Source: Beaufortia kweichowensis (lineage: Eukaryota > Chordata > Actinopteri > Cypriniformes > Gastromyzontidae). Taken from it: a stretch of DNA of 64,000 bases. Under the pieces are notes generated by a model that had not been told where the DNA came from, ran no database searches, and saw only the letters and a program-made list of their open reading frames with translations. The stretch is from positions 2,224,287-2,288,286 of the forward strand of contig CM032811.1 in assembly GCA_019155185.1 (NCBI GenBank), read 5' to 3'. A program made the translations under genes and the position numbers. Positions 1 to 64,000 of this stretch are shown in pieces; positions within the stretch are counted from its first letter, which is position 1, and each line of letters begins with the position of its first letter.

Positions 1-115
1 CTTCAGGGGACAAAAATAGGAAATGGTACAAAAAAATAGTATATTGTATTGTAGGTATTGTTCGTTGTTAGTTCATGATGACTAATGTAGCTAACCTTAT
101 TGTAAAGTGTTACCC
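1..115. repeat. Interspersed repeat fragment
   Basis: The stretch contains gttagttcatgatgactaa and ends near taaagtgttaccc. The same word order recurs at about 58850-59025 (gttagttta, catgttgactaatgtaa, taaagtgttacc), so this looks like a dispersed repeat truncated by the window edge. I cannot name the family. Confidence 0.4.
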
Positions 116-696
116 ATTTTTTTCCTATAAATTAAAATCATATAATTAAATTATAATAATTTTTAAAGGATTATAAAACATTGTCACCATGAGGAACAAT
201 GAGGAATGAGGAACAAACAATTTTGATGTAACCGTGATTTATTATTGCGTTCGATATGCTAACAAAAAAATTATGCACTACATATACAGAACAAACATTC
301 ATTATCACTATAAACTGCAATTGATAAATGTACCATTTTATTCCACTTTTAACATAACATTCATATTTAACACATACAAATCAAATGTGTGGTGAACGAA
401 AACGAAATTTAAAAACATTTTCATTTTGTTAGCATTTATGTCAAAAGAGCATTAGGCAAAAAGCAAAAATTGTTCTACGTGCCCTAAAACCTGAGTATTA
501 AGACCGCCGTGCTCATTACTAAGCAGTACACATATTTAATCATATATAAGGTAATAGTGCAAGTTTTTTAAGAGGGATAAATATTTCTATTACAACGTCC
601 ACCAGGTATTGGTAGGTTTACACATTCATCTGCTTTCAGATGGCATTTTTGCTTTTTGGTATGAAAACACGTATCTGTGCTGGGTCAGATTGTGTA
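116..696 (-). other. atm 3' UTR / downstream region
   Basis: No coding sequence is visible after the atm stop codon on the minus strand. AT-rich sequence follows, with candidate poly(A) signals seen as TTTATT on the plus strand at 238-243 and near 335. The true 3' end cannot be fixed without transcript data. Confidence 0.4.
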
Positions 697-38679
<37,983 letters not shown>

Positions 38680-39920
38680 CGTCTTTCAGAGGGAATCAAT
38701 CCATCAGGTGTGTATTGCAGACATGTACAGTGATGTTTGACAAGTGCTGTAAAAGAAACATAATCAGGCGTCAGAACGAATAAGCGGACACACAAAGCAC
38801 ACAGAATACACAGACCTGATGTAAAAGATGTGCTTCAGAAGTTGCTTTACTGTTTTTTGTTTGCTTACAGTAGTTTATTTATCATCCTCTGCTTTCACTT
38901 CTCCAGTCTGCATGCTTGGGACAGACCCGCCTTCTGCTCTCATTCACTCCACGCTGCACAAAGTCATTACTCCACTCCATTACTGCCATCTAACGGACGG
39001 AGACACTACTAAACCGAATCAATACTTTAAATAACAAAATCCCTTCAAATTTTGCCTTTTCAGACCAAGTCTTATTTTTTGAATGGAGAAAGACTGATAT
39101 TTCTAAAATCGCTTGCTATAAAGGTCTCGGTATTTTTTTTAACGAATAATAAACCCAAAATAAACTGTACCTGGTCTTTATCCTTCTTTATCCTTCTCTG
39201 TACTTTCCCCATTTAATTGTACTGGAAGACGATATCTTGTTAACCTTTCGTCTTTGTTATTATACAGCGTTTAGACACAATTAATTGACAAAAATGTTTC
39301 TTATAGGAATCTGCAGGTGTATCTGCAATGTTTAAAACTACTTTTATAGACAAAATTATAATTTTCATAGTATTAATTTGTTTAATTAGAAAACTGAATT
39401 GTAATTTACAAAATGTTTTTAAAATGGATTACTTTGACCAAAGAATGAATAGAAAAAAGAAAAAATGCAGACCTTAAAAAAGCTAGATGATAAAATGCCT
39501 AGAGTATGATTTTGCAAATTGTAGACAAAGTGTGTACTTTTGAAGATGCTGAAATTATAACATTGTGTTCATTTAGTTTGGATCCTTTCAGTCACAACAT
39601 AATTCCATCAGTTACAATTACAAGATATTTACCTATAAATTATTAAATTATCATTAAAAACTTTTGAATTTGAATAAACCCAAAGAAACCTTTTGTTTTT
39701 ACAGGCAACAAGTCTAATGTTTTTTAACATTTTAGTCTAATCTTTTAAATTAATATTTCCGGTTCAATACAAGTAAAAATATCAGTCGACAGCACGTTTA
39801 GCATAATGTTTCTTTTAACAAAAAATACAATAAACAAAAACATTTGTGAAAATAAAAGTCACATGGCCTAATTGGTATTCGTGACGTACGTCCCGCTCGC
39901 TCCGCCCCTTTCGTTCCATC
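38680..39920. promoter_or_regulatory. Shared divergent promoter region of atm and nop53
   Basis: The two start codons are 1.24 kb apart and point away from each other. Next to nop53 are a GACGTACGTC palindrome (39883-39892) that includes a CRE-like TGACGTAC, and a GC box ctccgcccc (39899-39907). No TATA box is seen. A 5' non-coding atm exon probably lies within the left part but cannot be placed by eye. The rest is AT-rich with no gene. Confidence 0.55.
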
Positions 39921-42900
39921 ATGGCGGCTGCCAGGAGAGTTAAGCGCGTGGCCGCTTCTCAACCGGGTTTTTTGCCTCTTAAATCGAATCTAGGTGGCAA
40001 CAGTTCGGATATCACACGGAGAAAACGTGTAAATAAAAACAAGAAAAAGAACTGGAATAAATACAGTGATATTCAAGATGTGGAGGAGTTTCTGGATGAT
40101 GTGCGGCTTCAGGAGAGAGTTACGGGGTGAGCGTACACAGATGTGCACTGAAACAATGTATTGTATGTTGTAATGACGAAATAAAACTAAAGAACAGCCA
40201 GTAATTGATGGTTCAGTGTGTTAGTTAGTACATTTTTAAATATTCTCCATTGTTTAGGGTAAAGGTTTGATGATCACGTGGCTGTTGGCCAGTTAGACCT
40301 TTATTTAATGTGTTTACAGTCTACAGTGATGGTCCTGAAACATCCCGAGGTTGAGTGTCTTAATCAAAGGCACCATGGAAATAGTTTATAGATACTTTGG
40401 TTAGTTGTTTTATTCACATCTCAATGTTTTTCCATAGGGGGTTGATATCTGAAAAAACAGACGACAGCCTCTTCTTCGTGGACACAGGTGAAATAGATAA
40501 AAACACTCAACCACGTAAGTTGGAAATAAATTTCTTCTCTAAAAATAGTACTTTTTGTTATTTATTTCATAGTGTTTAACTATCATCGATCTCTGTTACT
40601 AGAAACAACAAAAACCAAGAAGTCAAAAAATTTAAAGCCACTACGGATAGATCTAATTCTTCAGCCTGACACTCGTATACCAGCACCAAAAAAGTAAGTG
40701 GAATTATAACCGGCATCCCCTTCTTAGTGTCCACACTACCTGTTTTTAAGGTATCTCCTGCCCGTTGATGATCTCATCCTTGCGCTCCCAGTATTTCTTT
40801 GGGAATGTGAAGAAAACATAATGGAACCTGGAGTGCCGTTGTGTGAATGGCGCTCTAGGATCTGAGGGCATTAGATAGAAAAACTATATCAAAAAAGTTT
40901 GAAATCACAAGCAAAAATGTTGTCTTTCTTGATGTAGCTCGTTTGATAATAAGTATTTTACTCTAATTAATTTCCAGATATATACAACAGTACAATGACA
41001 ATTAAATTATTAATATTCCTTAAAGTTATATAATGTTACTTCTTATTTGTTGCTATTAAAGCTTTTAGCTGTGTTTTTTCAGAGCTGTTAGCTTAATATC
41101 TAATTGAAATACTGAACCCTGAAAGTTGATTAAGCAACAAATTAGAAAAAAAACTATCATTGGTGTATTTCTGTTCGTGATGTGAATAGGTCTATAGGAA
41201 TGTGTTTTATTATAAAATTCTGACTAGGCCACTTTTTCTTTCTTTCATTCAGATTTCCACAGATGCTAAATGAAGTGTCAACCCTTGACACATTTTAACT
41301 TCACACTGTTTTTGTGTTTCTTGATCAGTATATTAGCTTACCAGCAGCCCAATGCTAAAAAGCAGCGGTGCATCGCAGAGAAAGCAGCGAAGTTGGCAGC
41401 CATAGGTGTCGTGCCACGCAGAGAAAAGCTTCTTCGACTTCGCAGGGCTGCGGCCGCCACCGGCTTACCTGTTAAAGAAAAACCAGTTGCCAACAATAAT
41501 CCACAAAGAGCTTTTTATGACATATGGAGCGCAGGCAGTGAGTACAGCTTCTTTCACACTTAATATGCAGAGATAAAAGTTTTGCTTATATCTTTTCTCT
41601 CATCTGAGTGATGACGTTGTACTTATGTTCAACAGCACCAGAGACGGCTGATCCCTACTATCTCGAACAGACTAAGAAAAAGCTTATCAAGGTAAAAAAT
41701 AGTTACTCATGATTGTTGTTTTGGTCTGAATTATTCAGTCTTTTAATGGATTTTTTTTTTCCTACTTCAGAGACCAGATAAACTGAATGAGAAGCCTTCG
41801 GTTCTTCCTGCGGTGGAGGTTATCGCCCCGGGAGCTTCATACAACCCAGACTTCTTTTCCCACCAGGTAAAAATGCAGCTAACCTCCTGTACACATTATG
41901 TTGGTCTATGTTAAAAATGTACACGATGATAAAATCATCATGTATGTGTGCACAGGACCTGCTCCGTGAAGCTAATGATGTGGAAGTCAAGAAGCTAAAG
42001 GCAGAAGAAAGACTGAAGAGGCAATTGGCCGTGAACGACGAAATTGCAACTGAGGTACAAGCGCAATAGCAACACTTGTCCTAAATAGATGCAGGGTTAC
42101 TAAGTGTTCAAGGTTGCCATGTTGACTTTTTTCCAGCTTATAAACAGTAAAACATTAACAGCTAATGAAAATCTATGTGAATTTAAAGTTGAACTGAAAT
42201 CTTAGACTAAACCTAATGTCTGTTGCACTAATAACGTTTGTTATAGTAACTGTTGTTTGTGTTAAAATAAAATACAAAAAAATATATAAAAATTTGTTAA
42301 TATTGGGTATTACACAGCGCTATGAAACACTTGATTCTGATTGGCCAGTAATGACATTCCAGAGTATGTTATTCCTAGATAACAACTGCTCAAAACTTGA
42401 ACTTAAAATAGTTGACTTACGAATAAATCAAATAGAATTATGCCCTGATCAATAACATATAAGGTTATATTACAAAGGAATAAACCTCGTTTCTATACAT
42501 TACAAATGAGCTGAGAAAATATTTTAAATCAATAGTTTTTGTCAAATCCAATCATTTAATCATGTGTCAAGCTGTGGAATAAGTGAGATAAGGTATAGCC
42601 AGCCAGTTATTATTACAACATAAATGGGTTGTAAATCTTTACATGGAAGATTTATTGCCTAGTTAGAGCATCTAGTGGGTCAGTTGTGAAAGCAGTTTTG
42701 TGTTTGTGTAGGAGAGCATGTTTCAGGAGCAGGTGGAGGGTTTGATTGAGGAGGATGAAGAGGAAGAGATGGAAAAGGAGCAGCTGGAGGACGCTGATGA
42801 AGACGCAGCTGGAGGACCGTCTGCAACTCAAGAAAAGAAAACCGAAAGACAGAGGAAGAAGGAGAAAGCAGCAAGGATAAAAGAGTTGCAAAGGAAGGCG

Positions 42901-43588
42901 GAGCGTCATGCGATTGACAGGAAACAACAGTTATTCCAGCTGAAATCTATCCACACTGACCTGAAAAAACAGGAACAGACAACAAAGATGAGACAATCTA
43001 AGCGGAAGGCCCAACAGGAGGCACAGAAAAGCATGCCACGTCGACTGGGCAAACTCAAGTCAGTTCTCTATGCTTTGTCATTAAAAAAAAAGATTTATGT
43101 TAAACCTTGCCAAAATGATGTTTTGATCTGTGGTTTGATAATGGAAATGATGATATTTCTGTAGGTTCCAGGCCCCTGATCTGGATGTGCAGTTAAGCGA
43201 TGAGCTCGCCAGCTCTCTTCGCAGTTTGAAGGTTTGTTTGTTTTGTTAACTTTTGTCTGCATTATGCTATTTTTAGTTGTATCATTTATAATAATGTGCA
43301 TATGTGTATGTTGCAGCCAGAGGGCAGCATCCTCAAAGATAGATTTAAAAGCCTCCAGAAGAGAAACCTGATTGAGCCCAGAGAAAGAGCCAAGTACGTT
43401 CATTATTTTATACTTTTAACCATTTGCCTGGGTTTTTTTTTAACAAATGATAATTTGTTGTAAAACATTCAGTGCTTTTAGATCTGTCAATCTGTTACAA
43501 TATATTTCTTTTATACATCTCTTACAGATTTATAAGGAGGCACAAGCTAAAATACACAGAAAAGAGAGCCTTCAAGGAGATAAAGTGA
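39921..43588 (+). CDS. nop53: Ribosome biogenesis protein NOP53 (GLTSCR2)
   Basis: NOP53 is a nucleolar factor that recruits the exosome and the MTR4 helicase for 5.8S rRNA processing in 60S assembly, and in vertebrates also touches p53 and PTEN control. Eleven exons: 39921-40126, 40438-40514, 40603-40693, 41329-41537, 41636-41691, 41771-41866, 41956-42054, 42712-43058, 43165-43231, 43317-43393, 43528-43588. They total 1386 nt, 461 residues (human 478), with every phase matching and canonical GT-AG borders. Conserved words: FLDDVRLQERVTG, LFFVDTG, LRIDLILQPDTRIPAPK, AYQQPNAKK, VEVIAPGASYNP, PRRLGKLK, QAPDLDVQLSDELASSLR and the C-terminal RFKSLQKRNLIEPRERAK, EKRAFKEIK. Exon 8 carries an acidic run followed by a long basic, probably coiled-coil stretch. 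The start is chosen because MAAARRVKR follows the promoter directly with ccatcATGG context. Expression is likely housekeeping (GC box, no TATA). Confidence 0.95.
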
Positions 43589-43668
43589 CCAGATATGGAT
43601 GCGTTTCTCTCACAACCCTCCTACAATGGGACAAACTATGACAACAAAAGATGTGCTGCTTGCATAAA

Positions 43669-43674
43669 AATAAA
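43669..43674 (+). terminator. nop53: nop53 poly(A) signal
   Basis: AATAAA lies 81 bases after the stop codon; a second AATAAA occurs at about 44048. The first would give a very short 3' UTR. Confidence 0.6.
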
Positions 43675-45429
43675 ACTTTTGAATTTCATAATGCCTGATA
43701 ACTTCTTGCCTTTATTGTTTGTTTCTAAAAATAGATACAGGTCTTTTATTGTCTGTCCCATGATAGAAGGTTTATTTGTCTTTGTGGTTAATTCTGTTGA
43801 AGAATACATTTATAACAGAATACAAGTTTGAACCGGAACACGCATTAATAACAGAAATCAATGTGTATTTCTGGTTTTATATTTTTACTTAAAAGCTGCC
43901 GATTGGGTTTGTTTTAAAGAACCAGGTTTCCTTGTTTCTAAGTCATCGGGCTTAAATTTAGGTGATTAATGTGTATTATTTAATCGGAAAAGTTAAGACT
44001 TCAACTATTGTGATTCTTTAGTGATATAGTTACATTTTGAAAAGACAAATAAAGCAAGTGATACAGAAGACGGGACCTGTCTTTGATATATATATATATA
44101 TTATTAAATATATAGTATGTTTACTAAATCACATGTTGAGTATATATATTTAGTATGTTTGTGAGAAAATATATGTGTGAAATATATTATGTCCTTCAAT
44201 GCTACAGTATGTAGTCAAACTGGCCTTTCACAGTTATATTGGCTGTTGAATTCATCACCTAAATTTTTTTATTTCGTCAGGTTTACCAGATTTTAAGACA
44301 TTTTTACAATGCCAAATAAGTTTTAGTTTCAACAATAAATGGTAATGTGCTAAAATTCCATTGCCAACATAATCAGGCTTTCTGTATAAGAATAAATATT
44401 AACTAGTTACTTAAAATGACAGGTATCAATAATTCATTTAATCACAATCTTTCATCATTGCTATGACGGTGGTTGCTTTGACCTTAAAAAAAGCTTTGGC
44501 TTTTTTTCCATATTGGACCTTGAGATCAATATTCAATTATTTGACTGCCCCATGTAATTGTTGTCATTGGTAACAGCCCTTACAACAGTACAGCATTTGC
44601 AAAAATGTGCAATAGCTTGTCTAACCTGAGCGCACTGTTTTGAGTACCGTATCGCACAATGCAATGTACTGGGTATGACCTTTCATTTTAAACTGTCACA
44701 AGTAATATCGGCTGCAACTTATTATTTAAATTTTTTACTGACTGCCAAAGGTAAAGATATACTACCTATTGCACACCAAAGAATGAAAAATATAACACAC
44801 ATCTTGTTTGTCTGTGATGTGATGTCATTCGCTGAAATAATGTGAAATTTCAGCTATTGCAGCTAGAGTTTTAATTTAACCCCCAACCGGGTATACAAGA
44901 ACTGTTTTCTGCTGTGGTATCAGTGTGCAGGCAAAGCTGATTATCATGCAATCATGGGTGGGGATGTAATCTTACCTAAGGAGACGCCCACCCTGGTCTC
45001 TGTTCTCCGCTGTTCTCACTGGTACGTCCCTCCAGTAATCCTGTTCTTAACATGAACTCAGTTCAGTGAGTTCATAATAAACTTTCTGCCTCCATGAATA
45101 ATGACAGGCATGTTGTGAATAAATCTTACATTATGGGGGTGTAATAACACCTAATAACAGGTTTATAAATGTGCTATACGCAGTTAATATGATGCCAGTT
45201 TTTTAAATGTGGTTTATTACCTGCATAATATTCTCAAGTTCAAATAGTGATATTTTTCTACTAAAACAAAACATGATTGTGAAAACAATTTAAAGCATGG
45301 TTGTGTTGTTCTGTATTGGTTGCATTAAGCTCACTGTGTCACCTGCTGTGTGCTAAGGCAACAGAGTAACATAGAGAACCCGTCATCAAACATACATCAA
45401 AAGTCTGTATGAAAGAATGGGTGGACCCA
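43675..45429. other. Intergenic region without a recognisable gene
   Basis: AT-rich sequence with no coding evidence; only short TA tracts (44089-44113) stand out. Confidence 0.6.
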
Positions 45430-46460
45430 ACATATGTTGTAAAGCTGCTCTGGTATGGTAAAAACTGCACTGTGTATAAACAAGCTGTTATGTGCTCTGT
45501 TAAGTTGCACTGTTGTTTAAAGCTGCTCTGTTGTGTAAAGATGATGTAAAGCTGCTCTGTTATTTATAGCTGTTCTGTTGTATAAATATGGTGTAACTCT
45601 GCTCTGTTGTTTAAAGCTGCTCTGTTGTGCAAAGATGATGTAAAGTGCACTGTTATTTAAAGCTATTCTGTTGTGTAAAGATGATGTAAAATGCACTGTT
45701 ATTTAAAGCTGTTCTGTTGTGTAAAGATGGTGTAAAGTGCACTGTTATTTACAGCTGTTTTGTTGTGTAAAGATGATGTAAAGTGCACTGTTATTTAAAG
45801 CTGTTCTGTTGTGTAAAGATGATGTAAAGTGCACTGTTATTTAAAGCTGTTCTGTTGTGTAAAGATGGTGTAAAGCTGCTCTGTTATTTACAGCTGTTTT
45901 GTTGTGTAAAGATGGTGTAAAGCTGCTCTGTAATTTACAGCTGTTTTGTTGTGTAAAGATGATGTAAAGTGCACTGTTATTTAAAGCTGTTCTGTTGTGT
46001 AAATATGGTGTAAAGCTGCTCTGTTATTTACAGCTGTTTTGTTGTGTAAGGATGGTGTAAAGCTGCTCTGTTATTTACAGCTGTTTTGTTGTGTAAAGAT
46101 GATGTAAAGTGCACTGTTATTTACAGCTGTTTTGTTGTGTAAGGATGGTGTAAAGCTGCTCTGTTGTTCAAAGTAGCTCTGCTGTGTAAAGCTGCACTGT
46201 TGTTTAACACTGCTTGGTTGTGTAAAGATGGTATAAAGCTGCTCTGCTGTGTAAAGCTGCTCTGTTGTTTAACACTGTTCGGTTGTGTAAATCTGGTATA
46301 GAGCGTCTCTGTTACAGCAGCTCTGTTGTGTAAAGATGGTGTAATGCTTCTCTGTTGTTTAACACTGCTCGGTTGTGTAAAGTTGCTCTGTTGTGTAAAA
46401 GATTATTTTAAGGTGCTCTGCTATGCTATAAATGTGGTATAAATGTCCTCTGTTGAGTAA
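45430..46460. repeat. Minisatellite, unit 46 bp
   Basis: About twenty copies of a 46-bp unit made of two related halves, gctgttctgttgtgtaaag with atgatgtaaag, then tgcactgttatttaaa. Variants swap tgcactg for ctgctctg and end more degenerately on both sides. It lies between nop53 and the connexin gene. Confidence 0.93.
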
Positions 46461-61606
<15,146 letters not shown>

Positions 61607-64000
61607 TCTACTTTTATCATTACTGTGAAAGGAAGGGGAATGGAGAGTGGACAAGACTGTAAGAGTACCTGTGCAAATGTTTTTTGCTGAAAGGGGAGTG
61701 GCTCCACGTAGCCATGCCTCTTTCCAACAAACCACTCCCCCCTCTTTACGCCATATGAGAAAGTTTGCACGTTGGAAAAATGCAGGACCACACCGAAGCA
61801 AAACAGAGGGGAGGGATTCTTCGCTTCTGATCTGGAAATTGTCAGACTGGGCACAAGCACTAGTGGAATTATGAGGAGCAGAGGTAGGAGGTGATAGATG
61901 CCCACCACATAACGTCATCGGCATCTGGGATTGTTGTCCCACTTTCTTACAGTGAGGGAGGTTGGGAAAGGGTCATTATAGCAGGAGAGCAGCAACACCT
62001 CCAACTATCCTGATCCTTTGCAGAGTGGTTGCCAGATAACTGTTTAGGTTTGCGCTCTTGGCAATGAATTGGCCTAAACTAAACAACAAGGGGGGATATT
62101 AACATCATAACAGTAATGGCACCATGACACATGATTGAACAAACATTAGCATCATCCTCTAGAATATTTCTCTGGTTATCATAGACTTTAATCAAAGACC
62201 TCCAAACAAAGCGTGTCCTTCCACAAATACCCCAACCATTTAGTGCTACAGTCGAGCATTCCCCCCTCTTGTGGTGCATGAGTGTGCGTTTATATGTATG
62301 TTTGTGATCAAAGTTGAAAGAATTCCCAGATTCCTTGTTTTTCATTTTTTTGCAAAGGTTGGTGCCATTCATTTAGATAATTGTTTTGTTTCAGATTGTT
62401 GTATATAATTTAAAATTTTTGTTTAAAATCTATTTATTTTTATTGAGAAAGGGAGCCAACCCTGCTAAAATGACCGGCTGGTCCATGCAGGTCTTGGCTG
62501 ATTGTTGGTTTGGTGCTGGTCTTGCCAATGGCAAAAACAAAAAGCTGGTCAACCAAAATGGTCTTTATAGTAAAGCTTTGCTGACAAATAAATGGGGACA
62601 CCAGCAAACCAGCATCCCATGCAGTGTTCATCTTTGTGACAGGAAAGGGGAAAGTTTTGAGTGATTTTTTTATAAATCCAGTTTAATACAGAGATTTTAG
62701 AAGACTGTATTTATTAGAAAAGCATAAAGGTAACTTTAAAAGGCATGTTTACAAAGTTCTACCTGATGAATGAATGAATGAAACACGATGTTCAGTGTAC
62801 GTTTGTAGAAAAAGGAATCATTTACAGTGTTTATTTAGCTTTTTCTTCTCGTCACGTGTTTATCGGCATGCCTTCATGATAGAAATAGAAGAGTAGATAA
62901 AAATATATACGTATGTGTTGCACTTTGTGAGCTGGGGAGAGTGGATAGAAGATAGACTCACTCTGGGAAGAACCACAGCGGGTAAATAAGATCCATGATA
63001 AGCGAATGGGGTTGTGCACATCTATGTAGCTGTGTGCCTTTGTTTACACAGGGTGTAGCATCTCTCACAAATACACACAAAAAGTTGTTCATTTACACAA
63101 TATTAGCACAATATTAACCCTTTAAACAAAAGTCCCGACTCCATTCTGCACATGTGCATTAAACAGTGCTGACAGAACACAGTGCAAACACGCTCCCTGA
63201 CATACAGCAGAAGCAGAAAATACTGCCAGAGAAGATACAGAGATACAGAGAGGGCTGACGTGAGAAGGAAAATTCAAAAGCCCTTTATCAGCAGCACGAT
63301 GTTTCCTGGCTTAGACGTGTCTTGTACACAGACTTCTGCAGGAAAGTGTGTGTTTGCATTTGGTTTGACATAAACTATAGTTTAGCAGCATTTATAAATC
63401 AGAACAGAAGTCAGTGCGAGGACGGATATTGTCGTTAAATAGAAATGTCTGGCCACTAATAGAGATGGAAAATAGGCTGAAAGGTTTATGAGGACTCCCA
63501 TGCATGTCACAGTTTAATTGAACCATTAAACCACAGCAAAGCAGTTGAAGATTACTAAAAAATGCAAGCAAATGTCCAACATGTCCCTTCATTACCACAT
63601 AACTAAAATATAAGGCACAAACACCAAAGTAAGACTGGTCTACAAATCAGGACCGCTTAAAGGTTTATAAAGCCATAACCTTGGAACAAATCCCATCCTG
63701 TCACACTGAACTCCAATGCTGTTATGCTGATATATGAAAACATAACTACCAAACATATGAAAATGTAACTATGCAGCATGAAAAAGTCAAGTACAGTTCC
63801 GAAATAAATGACGCTTGCCTCCCCAAGTGAGATTTTCTTCATGTGCGTTCGCATTAATCCACTCTTCTCAGTCTATTTTTTATCAAATCTATATCAAAGT
63901 TTAAAGAGTAGGTAGAAAATTACAATGTGGGATTTTATGCAAAATTTATCTTCTTTTTTTATTTATTACAGTTTGTGAATTCTGTTTTTGTGTGTCACTC
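61607..64000 (+). other. Connexin 3' UTR and downstream sequence
   Basis: No further gene recognised. AATAAA occurs at 62587-62592, within a dispersed repeat (about 62455-62635) that contains caccagcaaaccagcatccc; whether it is the true poly(A) signal is unknown. The remainder to the window end is non-coding by eye. Confidence 0.5.

Noticed and set aside
42652..42927. Minus-strand open frame opposite nop53 exon 8
   Set aside because: Shadow of the acidic, lysine-rich plus-strand exon; no independent support.

Overview
This is vertebrate nuclear DNA, very probably from a cyprinid (carp or zebrafish-like) fish. It holds multi-exon genes with teleost-like protein sequences, long AT-rich introns, and repeat families typical of cyprinids: short inverted-repeat MITEs, tRNA-derived SINEs, an L2-type LINE and many microsatellites. 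There are no bacterial operons, CRISPR arrays or phage genes.

Three protein genes are supported. (1) Minus strand, 38679 down to 697: the complete coding region of atm, the ATM DNA-damage checkpoint kinase. I could place 62 coding exons, the number in human ATM. They total 9250 nt, or about 3083 residues once three indels are allowed for. Splice phases join correctly at all 61 junctions. Three exons (2, 4 and 23) are out of frame internally by -1, +1 and -2 nt, so as written the gene is broken three times. The cause is either uncorrected sequence error or a decaying copy, for example a homeolog in a polyploid cyprinid. (2) Plus strand, 39921-43588: nop53 (GLTSCR2), a ribosome-biogenesis factor, with 11 intact exons and 461 residues, head to head with atm. 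(3) Plus strand, 47639-61606: a neuronal connexin of the Cx36/GJD2 group (Cx34.7-like), with two coding exons split by a 13 kb intron and 306 residues.

The atm introns are loaded with mobile DNA: a solo LTR with 5-bp target duplications (17444-18857), a hAT-like element inserted in an older repeat (6903-7574), a 5'-truncated L2 LINE (about 31950-34003), a TTAA-flanked piggyBac-like element holding a nested MITE and a long (TA)n tract (15898-16734), several palindromic MITEs, and a perfect 92-bp palindrome (11929-12020). Between nop53 and the connexin lies a 46-bp minisatellite. The connexin intron carries a 21-bp minisatellite with higher-order structure, two tRNA-derived SINEs and microsatellites.

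The three genes have no evident shared pathway; their adjacency is chromosomal. I see no undescribed biological system. The strongest leads are the three frameshifts in an otherwise perfectly spliced atm, the divergent atm/nop53 arrangement, and nested transposon insertions with readable target sites.
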